Positions 1 through 4,626 of a DNA stretch of 8,507 bases are shown piece after piece. This DNA comes from Trebonia sp. (GTDB taxonomy: Bacteria; Actinomycetota; Actinomycetes; Streptosporangiales; Streptosporangiaceae). The stretch covers positions 1 through 8,507 of the forward strand of contig JASHXJ010000612.1 in the NCBI GenBank assembly GCA_030043595.1. Reading direction: 5' to 3'. Within the stretch, counting starts at the first letter, position 1, and every line of letters begins with the position of its first letter. The notes beneath the pieces were generated by a model. It saw only the letters and a program-made list of their open reading frames with translations, searched no databases and was not told the origin of the DNA. The position numbers and the translations under genes were made by a program.

Positions 1-655
1 CACCCGTTGCCGCGACGTCGAGCGCGACCAGGCCCCGCCGCGCGATCAGTGGCCCGACGCTGGCAAAGGCCGCCTGGGCGCGGGACCGGTCAGGCGCGTG
101 CTGCAGGAACGCCAGCACCCCGAACATCTCATACCCGCTCGGCTCCGATCGCGCGAGCGCGGCGATCCGCCGCCACATCAGCTCGGTCGCGCCGTCAAGC
201 CAGGGGTGCGCGAAGCCGCGCGCGTGCAGCGTGCCCGCGAGCTGGCCGGTCTGGATCAGCGAGGCGGGATGGCCGTCCTGCGGGACCCACCACGGCGCGT
301 GCGGGCCCTGGGTCACGGACGGCTCGACGAAGGCGGCGCCGCCCTCGGCCGGGGCGATCGCCGCGAGCCAGTCGATCGCGCCGCGCACGAGGTCGTCGTC
401 CCACGCGCCGGTCAGGTCCATGAGGCGCAGCGCCATCTCGACCGCCGCGGGCTGGCTGGCCGCCGCCCGGCAGTCGGGTTCGAGGCCGTGCCCGAAACCG
501 CCGTCGTCGTTCCGGTAGGCCGCCACGGCGTCCCGCACCGGCGCCGCCGCCCCGCCCTGGAACAGCCGCTGGAACACCCGCCGGTCCGCCACCCGCGCGC
601 CGGCGGCCATGAAGCCGGCGGCCGCGTCGAAGTCCGGAGTCTTCCTTATTGTCAT
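1..655 (-). CDS. Toroid-fold (squalene cyclase/prenyltransferase-like) protein, 3' end outside window
   Basis: This reading frame stays open from an ATG at 655 to the left window edge, giving 218 residues with no stop, so the C-terminal part is missing. Around residues 45-60 it reads AYRNDDGGFGHGLEPD, followed by a Ser-Gln-Pro and an Ala/Leu-rich helix. This Gly-Phe-Gly turn plus helix pattern is typical of alpha/alpha toroid repeats (squalene cyclase and prenyltransferase beta-subunit type). The paired Trp at residues 122-123 and the later helices fit the same fold. I recognise it as a toroid-type hypothetical family common in actinomycetes. No class II cyclase DXDD motif is seen in this part, so cyclase activity is not claimed. 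An in-frame ATG nine bases upstream (664) is an alternative start; neither has a clear Shine-Dalgarno. It is divergent from the AraC regulator at 727, about 70 bp away, so the two may be regulator and target (inference). Confidence 0.72.
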   Translation of the reverse strand, partial: MTIRKTPDFDAAAGFMAAGARVADRRVFQRLFQGGAAAPVRDAVAAYRNDDGGFGHGLEPDCRAAASQPAAVEMALRLMDLTGAWDDDLVRGAIDWLAAIAPAEGGAAFVEPSVTQGPHAPWWVPQDGHPASLIQTGQLAGTLHARGFAHPWLDGATELMWRRIAALARSEPSGYEMFGVLAFLQHAPDRSRAQAAFASVGPLIARRGLVALDVAATG

Positions 656-689
656 GCCGCCCATCCCAGCACCATCCCGGCCGCCGGTC

Positions 690-720
690 TTGAACGAAAC
701 GGCCATCGGCGTGACATCCT
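690..720 (+). promoter_or_regulatory. Possible promoter giving a leaderless araC-type mRNA
   Basis: TTGAAC (690-695) and CATCCT (715-720) resemble -35 and -10 boxes but are separated by 19 bp, longer than ideal. The -10-like box ends six bases before the ATG at 727, and no Shine-Dalgarno precedes that ATG. This arrangement is what a leaderless actinobacterial transcript would show. It is an inference from spacing and a weak motif match. Confidence 0.28.
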
Positions 721-726
721 GATCCC

Positions 727-1503
727 ATGGCGATGGGCTCCGCGGACTGGGTGCCTGCCAGCGCGTGGCTGGCCCCCGGGTACGCGGAGTGGCCGGCGCC
801 AGCCCCGCTGCGCGGCGCGGTCGCCTGCCTGTGGGCCAGCGTCGTGCCCGACGGCGCCGACCGCGCCGCACTGGTGCTGCCCGACGCGTGCAGCGACCTC
901 ATCTGGGAGCAGGGCGCCGGCTGCTACGTCGCCGGCCCCGACACCGGGCCAGTCCGCACCGTGACCAGGGCCGGCACGGTGATCGCCGGCGTGCGCGTGC
1001 GGCCGTCGGCGGGCGGCCAGCTGTTCGGCCTTCCGCTGAGCGAGATACGCGACCAGCGCGTGCCGCTCGCCGACCTGCTCCCTGACACGGCCAGACGGCT
1101 GCCCGCGACGCTGACGGCGGCGGAGGCCGCCGCCCGGTTGCTGGACGCCGCCGGACTGCTCATCGCCGGCGCCGAGCCCGACCACGCCGTGACCCGTGCG
1201 GTGACCCTGCTGCACGACCCGTCTGCACGGGCCGAGGATGTCGCGGCGGACGTGGACCTCAGCGTCCGCCAGCTGCGCAGGCGCTGCCACGCCGCGGCGG
1301 GCTACGGCCCGAAGACGCTGCAGCGCGTGCTGCGCTTCCAGCGGTTCGTCCGCATGCTCGACACGCCCGCAGGGCCGCCGGACCTGGCGTCCGCCGCCGC
1401 CCGGGCCGGCTACGCCGACCAGGCGCACCTCACCCGCGACTGCGCCAGCCTGTCCGGCCTGACGCCCGCCGGCCTGGCCCGGGTGCGCGGACCGCGCCCT
1501 TGA
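727..1503 (+). CDS. AraC-family transcriptional regulator with DUF6597-like N-terminal domain
   Basis: This encodes a 258-aa DNA-binding regulator. Residues about 25-118 fit the DUF6597 sensor-like domain found at the N terminus of many actinobacterial AraC proteins: VLPDACSDLIWEQG (50-63), VAGPDTGPV (68-76) and GVRVRPSAGGQLFGLP (88-103) follow its usual order. Residues about 155-255 are the AraC double helix-turn-helix. The first HTH lies near 168-190 (EDVAADVDLSVRQLRRRC). The second ends in the family signature GYADQAHLTRDCASLSGLTP (228-247). The ligand is unknown. ATG at 727 is chosen, with an in-frame ATG at 733 as alternative; neither has a ribosome-binding site, so a leaderless mRNA is likely. 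It is divergent from the toroid-protein gene, and AraC proteins often control a divergent neighbour, so that gene is the first candidate target (inference). Confidence 0.88.
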   Translation: MAMGSADWVPASAWLAPGYAEWPAPAPLRGAVACLWASVVPDGADRAALVLPDACSDLIWEQGAGCYVAGPDTGPVRTVTRAGTVIAGVRVRPSAGGQLFGLPLSEIRDQRVPLADLLPDTARRLPATLTAAEAAARLLDAAGLLIAGAEPDHAVTRAVTLLHDPSARAEDVAADVDLSVRQLRRRCHAAAGYGPKTLQRVLRFQRFVRMLDTPAGPPDLASAAARAGYADQAHLTRDCASLSGLTPAGLARVRGPRP

Positions 1504-1505
1504 TG

Positions 1506-1534
1506 TTCACCCCGCGAGGATGACCGATTACGGT
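1506..1534 (+). promoter_or_regulatory. Candidate sigma-70-type promoter for the DUF4232 gene
   Basis: TTCACC at 1506-1511 and TACGGT at 1529-1534 are separated by exactly 17 bp, and the second box fits the actinobacterial TAnnnT -10 form. Transcription would start near 1541, leaving an untranslated leader of roughly 95 bases before the ATG at 1636. The support is motif and spacing only. Confidence 0.38.
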
Positions 1535-1635
1535 CCGTTACCGGGTACCGACGCATGCGCATGACGTTCCCCGGACGGGGACACCGTGGTTCCGCCATGC
1601 GGTTCACCGTCGTTCAGCGTGACAGGAGGACGCAG

Positions 1636-2163
1636 ATGAGCATACGAGCGCGCCGTACCGCAGTCGCCGTCGCCGCGACCCTGGCGCTAGGCGCCGCAGC
1701 CGCGGTATGGGCGGCGTCCCCCGCCTCCGCCGCGCCGGCCGCCACCCCGGCGTGCACGGCGGGGGACCTGGCGGTCTGGGTCAACGCCGACAGCGCGACG
1801 GGCGCGGCCGGGACCATCCACTACGACCTGAAGTTCACGAACATCAGCGGACATACCTGTCAGCTGATCGGGTACCCGGGCGTTTCCGCCACCACCTTCA
1901 GCGGCAGGCAGCTCGGGGCGCCGGCCCGGTGGGATGACGACGCGCCGGCGAGGATCGTCACCATCCCGCCCGACGGTACCGCGCACAGCAACCTCGGCTA
2001 CGTCGACGTGCAGGTGGACCCGAGCTGCCGCCCGGCGCGGGCCGAGCTGCTCCGGGTATTCCCGCCGAACGACAGCGGCGCGCGGCACGCCTTCTTCGAC
2101 CTGACCGTCTGCACGACCAGCAGGATCGACCTGACCGTCGACCGGGTCCAGCCCGGCGTCTGA
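1636..2163 (+). CDS. Secreted DUF4232-family protein
   Basis: This encodes a 175-aa exported protein. The N terminus is a textbook Sec signal peptide: a basic MSIRARR start, an Ala/Val-rich core (residues 8-27) and a likely AxA cleavage site ending SPASAA near residue 33. The mature part resembles DUF4232, a small beta-sandwich domain of unknown function common in actinomycete secreted proteins and lipoproteins. The recognisable parts are the opening CTAGDL, the HTCQLIGYPGV segment (74-84) and the C-terminal half with Cys131 and Cys159. Four cysteines (40, 75, 131, 159) could form two disulfides. There is no lipobox, so it is probably released rather than lipid-anchored. The start at 1636 is chosen because GGAGG lies five to six bases upstream and the signal peptide begins there; the frame is open further upstream, but that extension has no signal-peptide logic. 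It stands alone on its strand, convergent with the GNAT gene. Confidence 0.86.
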   Translation: MSIRARRTAVAVAATLALGAAAAVWAASPASAAPAATPACTAGDLAVWVNADSATGAAGTIHYDLKFTNISGHTCQLIGYPGVSATTFSGRQLGAPARWDDDAPARIVTIPPDGTAHSNLGYVDVQVDPSCRPARAELLRVFPPNDSGARHAFFDLTVCTTSRIDLTVDRVQPGV

Positions 2164-2203
2164 GCGTACGCGAGCCGGGCGCCGGTGCGGCGGATGCCGC
2201 TCA
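2161..2203. terminator. Weak candidate terminator between convergent genes
   Basis: The gap between the DUF4232 stop (2161-2163) and the GNAT stop (2201-2203) is only 37 bases. The outer segments TGAGCG (2161-2166) and CGCTCA (2198-2203) are exact reverse complements and contain both stop codons. A competing small hairpin, GCGGC-GGAT-GCCGC, lies at 2187-2200. There is no T-run on either side, so intrinsic termination here is uncertain. Confidence 0.25.
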
Positions 2204-3016
2204 GGCGTCGGCGGGCTCGGCGATCATGGCCGTGCCGATCTGACGGAACCCCAGCCTGGCGTAAATCCGCGCCACGGTCGCGTCGGTCGCCGAAAGGAAC
2301 ACGGTGTTCGCGCCGTGGGCCAGGGCGTCGGCGGCCAGCGCGTGCGTGACCGCGCCGCCGAGGCCCTGGCGGCGGCTGGCCGGCAGCACGCCAACCCCGG
2401 TGATCTCCGCCACTCCGTCCACGAGCTGGTAGCTCCCGGCGGCCAGCGGCCCGTTCGCCCCGGACGCGGCGGCGAGAACCGACTGGCCTGACCGCAGCCG
2501 CTCACGCAGGATCTCGATGGTGCCGCCGTCGTGGTCAGCGGCGATCTTGTCCCTCTCGACGACCCCGGCTTCGCCGATGTCCGTGCCCGGGTGCCCGAAC
2601 GCCACCCCGGGCACCGCCCACACCAGATCGAGTTCCGGGTCGGACGGCCCGACCACCCGGATCGCGCTCCTGGGCGGCACCGCAGGCGGCGGGGCGAGCC
2701 CGCCGAGCACGAGCAGCGGGTGCGCGTGCACCAGCAGTCCGGCCGCCGCCGCCGCGGCCGCCATGCCCGGCGCGGTCTGCTCGATCCACTCGAACGACTC
2801 CGGGATCAGGAGCTCCCGCTGCCGGGCCCGCACCGATCGGACGTCCGCGGCTCGCACCGGCAGCCGTTCATCCACCCGCGGCCGTGCGTAGTACGGCCAG
2901 CCTGGCCCCGCGGGGACGAACAGCACGAGCGGGCCGATCACCTGGGCGTGAGTCCGCTGCCTGGGCATGGCGTCACAGAAGGCGTCTATCCGCTCAATGA
3001 CCTGGTACTCGCTCAC
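2201..3016 (-). CDS. GNAT-family N-acetyltransferase with long N-terminal extension
   Basis: This encodes a 271-aa protein. The C-terminal 90 residues form a GNAT acetyltransferase core. Motif A reads ITGVGVLPASRRQGLGGAVT (205-224), with the acetyl-CoA pyrophosphate loop RQGLGG at 216-221. The last strand-helix unit is IYARLGFRQIGTA (251-263). The N-terminal part (about 1-115) includes GPGWPYYARP (37-46) and SFEWIEQTAPGM (74-85), a pattern I associate with a subgroup of actinobacterial GNAT proteins whose substrate is not known. GTG at 3016 is preferred because the protein then begins with SEYQVIERID and AAGG lies about ten bases upstream. A TTG at 3055, just after the preceding stop, would add 13 basic residues and is less convincing. 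The HicB-like gene ends 44 bases upstream on the same strand, so the two are probably co-transcribed. At this length it is unlike the short GNAT toxins (about 160-190 aa). Confidence 0.82.
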   Translation of the reverse strand: MSEYQVIERIDAFCDAMPRQRTHAQVIGPLVLFVPAGPGWPYYARPRVDERLPVRAADVRSVRARQRELLIPESFEWIEQTAPGMAAAAAAAGLLVHAHPLLVLGGLAPPPAVPPRSAIRVVGPSDPELDLVWAVPGVAFGHPGTDIGEAGVVERDKIAADHDGGTIEILRERLRSGQSVLAAASGANGPLAAGSYQLVDGVAEITGVGVLPASRRQGLGGAVTHALAADALAHGANTVFLSATDATVARIYARLGFRQIGTAMIAEPADA

Positions 3017-3060
3017 AGCAGTACTTACCTTACGGGCGCGGGCACGGCCAGCCAACGCTT

Positions 3061-3489
3061 TTACTGATCGGCCATCTGCAGCGGGCCGGAGTCGTGGTGG
3101 AGGCCGGGGATGCCGGCGGGCAGCGGACCGTAGTACCCGATCTCGGCGGGCGTCAGGGCCAGCATCGTAGCGGCGTCCTGGAATGGGTATCCCTCGCGAG
3201 CCAGCGCCTCGAGGGCAGCGCGGGTCGCCTGCCCGGCCGCCTGCGCGGCCTGCCTGGCGACGTGCCGCGCCTTGAGGGCCTGCGCCACGGGCGCGGGCGC
3301 GTCAGGAATCACTTCGACCCTGACCGACTCCGGCGGGACGCCGAGAGACCGCGCTATCGACTGCCGGGTCACTATCTCGGCCTGATCGAGGCTGCGCACC
3401 TGGGCCGTCAGCCCGTCGGCCTGCGGAACCCGGATCGTCCACCAACGGCCGGCCCGCTCGCACAAAGCGGTATAGGTCGTCGTCTCCAT
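3061..3489 (-). CDS. HicB-like small protein (antitoxin-like fold) with C-terminal extension
   Basis: This encodes a 142-aa protein. Residues 1-60 match the HicB-type partial RNase-H-like fold: TYTALCERAGRWWTIRVPQ (5-23), a short strand, then SLDQAEIVTRQSIARSLGV (33-51) and a strand ending VRVEVIP (56-62). HicB proteins are usually antitoxins of HicA mRNA interferases and autorepressors. The Ala-rich helix at 66-98 leads into REGYPFQDAATMLALTPAEI (98-117), which resembles a degenerate helix-turn-helix and may be the DNA-binding part. No HicA-like gene lies beside it; the next gene downstream is the GNAT protein. The ATG at 3489 is chosen because GAGGGG sits about six bases upstream; a longer TTG start at 3507 would place that site inside the gene. 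Whether this is a true antitoxin, or a housekeeping protein with the same fold, cannot be decided from sequence. Confidence 0.68.
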   Translation of the reverse strand: METTTYTALCERAGRWWTIRVPQADGLTAQVRSLDQAEIVTRQSIARSLGVPPESVRVEVIPDAPAPVAQALKARHVARQAAQAAGQATRAALEALAREGYPFQDAATMLALTPAEIGYYGPLPAGIPGLHHDSGPLQMADQ

Positions 3490-3504
3490 CAGTGCCCCTC
3501 TTGT

Positions 3505-3554
3505 CAATCACCGGTCAACAATCTGCCACGCGGTTCCCCCCTGCGCGGTGATTG
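3505..3554. promoter_or_regulatory. Inverted repeat upstream of the HicB-like gene, possible operator
   Basis: CAATCACCG (3505-3513) and CGGTGATTG (3546-3554) are perfect 9-bp reverse complements with a 32-bp spacer, starting 15 bases upstream of the HicB-like ATG. ACCGGTCA occurs at 3510-3517 overlapping the left arm and again at 3566-3573. A TAGCAT box on the minus strand (3561-3566) could be the -10. HicB proteins commonly bind inverted repeats at their own promoters, so autoregulation is a reasonable inference. The same repeat could instead fold in the mRNA leader. Confidence 0.35.
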
Positions 3555-3663
3555 GCGTTAATGCTACCGGTCAGTAGTACTTGAAGGTGACACAATTCTC
3601 CTGGACGTGACCAATGTCGCAGCACACGCCACCCCGCGCCCCCCCGCAGAAGCCCCGCGCGCC

Positions 3664-3721
3664 CGCCGAGGCCCCCCGCTCCCCGCCGAGGCCCCGCTCC
3701 CCGCGGAGGCCCCCCGCTCCC
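3664..3721. repeat. GC-rich tandem repeat, about three 18-20 bp units
   Basis: There are three head-to-tail units: CGCCGAGGCCCCCCGCTCCC (3664-3683), an 18-bp copy lacking two C (3684-3701), and a copy with one substitution (3702-3721). Degenerate similarity continues to the left (about 3645-3663). On the minus strand the G-tracts of four to six are separated alternately by three and seven bases, which meets the usual G-quadruplex pattern. Confidence 0.8.
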
Positions 3722-3782
3722 CAGCTTCCTCCCCCGTCGCTCAGCCATCCTCCCTGCCAGTCACATCAGCCCCTCCCGCTCT

Positions 3783-3850
3783 CTTTGTATGCGTCCCGAC
3801 CACTTTTCCGTGCGATTTGTCCTGATATGTCGTGCGGAACTCATACAAGG
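3783..3850. repeat. Imperfect inverted repeat, 16-bp arms
   Basis: The left arm CTTTGTATGCGTCCCG (3783-3798) and the right arm CGGAACTCATACAAGG (3835-3850) are reverse complements at 13 of 16 positions, including a perfect TTGTATG/CATACAA core, with a 36-bp spacer. CGTGCG occurs twice inside. It lies about 55 bases beyond the stop of the deaminase gene. No T-run follows, so it does not look like a simple terminator. It could be an operator, an RNA hairpin or the remnant of a small element. Confidence 0.5.
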
Positions 3851-3905
3851 CGAACACGGGAGGCTGCTGTGACATGGCGCGCGCCGCCGCCAGTCGGCTC
3901 GCAGG

Positions 3906-4367
3906 CTAAAACTGCCCGTCTGCCAGGTGCCGGTTCGGTTCCGCGGCCCTTTCGGCGAAGCCCGGCAGCTCCGTGACAACGAGGCCAGCCTGCTCGAGCA
4001 GTTCGGCCCCCTGGCAGTCCGCGACGAACAGGCTGGGCTCCCGCCAGGCGATGACGACCCGCCGCAGACGTGCGGCGATGATCAGCTCCGTGCAGGTGCG
4101 CGGCCGGGACTTGCGCTGGGAGCAGGGCTCCAGCGTGCTGTAGATGGTCGCGCCCGCCAGCCGCGGATCGCCGGCGGCGACCTTGCCGAGCGCCGACTCC
4201 TCCGCGTGCACGTGCGGGTCGCTCTCGCGGGAGAAACCGCGGGACAGTTCGCTACCGTCCGCGGTGACGATCACGGCGCCGACGGAGAAAGCGGAATCCG
4301 ACGGCGGGCACTGCCATGCCAGGTCGACGGCCAGGCTCATCCACCGTTCATCGTCCTGGCCGGTCAT
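3906..4367 (-). CDS. Stand-alone RibD/dCMP-type zinc deaminase
   Basis: This encodes a 153-aa cytidine/deoxycytidylate deaminase-superfamily enzyme. The zinc site is complete: His54-Ala-Glu56 (in DPHVHAEESAL) with Glu56 as the proton shuttle, and Pro81-Cys82 with Cys92 (in TLEPCSQRKSRPRTC). The Glu-Pro-Cys context and the long spacing between the two cysteines (nine residues) resemble the deaminase half of RibD rather than a cytidine deaminase with Cys-x2-Cys. No reductase domain follows, so it is not a complete RibD. The likely reaction is hydrolytic deamination of an aminopyrimidine or cytosine-type substrate; which one is unknown. The ATG at 4367 is chosen because GGAGG lies five bases upstream and MTGQDDERWMSLAVDLA is a natural first helix. 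The frame remains open upstream to 4607, but that stretch crosses the palindrome at 4448-4493 and shows no domain. It is divergent from the membrane-protein gene at 4627. Confidence 0.86.
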   Translation of the reverse strand: MTGQDDERWMSLAVDLAWQCPPSDSAFSVGAVIVTADGSELSRGFSRESDPHVHAEESALGKVAAGDPRLAGATIYSTLEPCSQRKSRPRTCTELIIAARLRRVVIAWREPSLFVADCQGAELLEQAGLVVTELPGFAERAAEPNRHLADGQF

Positions 4368-4447
4368 CCGCGCCTCCGGATCTGCGGCAGCCCTGGCGTC
4401 ATTCTCCCACGACCGGCGGACCGCAAGCGGACGGTGCTCATCCAATC

Positions 4448-4493
4448 TTTGTGCGATGTACGGACCCCTATAAGGGGCCGGACATCGCACAAA
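4448..4493. promoter_or_regulatory. 46-bp near-palindrome, candidate operator or hairpin
   Basis: The outer arms TTTGTGCGATGT (4448-4459) and ACATCGCACAAA (4482-4493) are perfect 12-bp reverse complements. Inside them the symmetry continues at 8 of 11 positions to a TATA centre at 4469-4472, so 20 of 23 half-site positions match. It lies 81 bp upstream of the deaminase start and 134 bp upstream of the membrane-protein start, in the space shared by the two divergent genes. TATAAG (plus) or TATAGG (minus) at the centre could be a -10 element, which would make the arms a flanking operator. I do not recognise a known regulator site. Confidence 0.6.
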
Positions 4494-4562
4494 CATCCGA
4501 CCGTGCCAGCAGGCGCGCCTTTCCAGCGCCGCCGCTGACACCGGGCACCTCGCGGAACTTAC

Positions 4563-4591
4563 TTGACGCCAAAGTCCCAGGGCTGGATTCT
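4563..4591 (+). promoter_or_regulatory. Possible promoter for the 498-aa membrane protein gene
   Basis: TTGACG at 4563-4568 is a good -35 match. GATTCT at 4586-4591 follows after 17 bp as a weak -10. The start codon is 35 bases further on, with GGGGGAG in between, which is a sensible leader length. The weak -10 keeps the confidence low. Confidence 0.33.
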
Positions 4592-4626
4592 TTCCGCAGG
4601 GCTGCATACCTCGCCGGGGGAGAGGA

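Larger units (their letters stand above)
3508..3905. other. Non-coding interval with repeats and no convincing gene
   Basis: This roughly 400-bp stretch lies between the stop of the deaminase gene and the HicB-like gene. Open frames exist on both strands, but they are Pro/Arg/Gly-rich products of base composition with no ribosome-binding site or family resemblance. It holds the candidate HicB operator, a C-rich block (about 3630-3780) with tandem repeats, and an imperfect inverted repeat (3783-3850). A GGGAGG at 3858-3863 precedes possible tiny frames at 3869 and 3874, but their coding status is not supported. Confidence 0.6.

Noticed and set aside
195..902. A 235-codon minus-strand open frame overlapping the toroid and araC genes
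   Set aside because: Its translation is Arg/Gly/Ala low-complexity, whereas the neighbouring frame (1-655) gives a recognisable toroid protein.
652..1428. A 258-codon minus-strand frame antisense to the AraC gene
   Set aside because: Composition-driven mirror frame; the plus strand encodes clear DUF6597 and AraC motifs.
1568..1583. Small TCCCC-GGAC-GGGGA hairpin upstream of the DUF4232 gene
   Set aside because: A five-base stem is common by chance at this GC content and has no T-run or other support.
3664..3721. Tandem units considered as a CRISPR array
   Set aside because: The units are contiguous and nearly identical, with no unique spacers, and no cas genes are present.
3515..3748. Minus-strand 77-codon frame between the deaminase and the HicB-like gene
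   Set aside because: Gly/Arg-rich translation of the tandem repeat with no ribosome-binding site; overlaps the probable HicB control region.
3614..3976. Pro/Arg-rich plus-strand frame across the C-rich block
   Set aside because: No ribosome-binding site and the translation follows the tandem repeat composition; the 3' part overlaps the deaminase on the other strand.
3869..3976. Small plus-strand ORF (GTG 3869, 35 codons) or 11-codon ORF (ATG 3874) behind GGGAGG
   Set aside because: The Shine-Dalgarno-like sequence is good, but both peptides are low-complexity, there is no clear promoter and they run into the deaminase 3' end. Not supported enough to list.
4368..4607. 80-codon N-terminal extension of the deaminase
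   Set aside because: It crosses the palindrome, carries no domain and places the GGAGG ribosome-binding site inside the gene.
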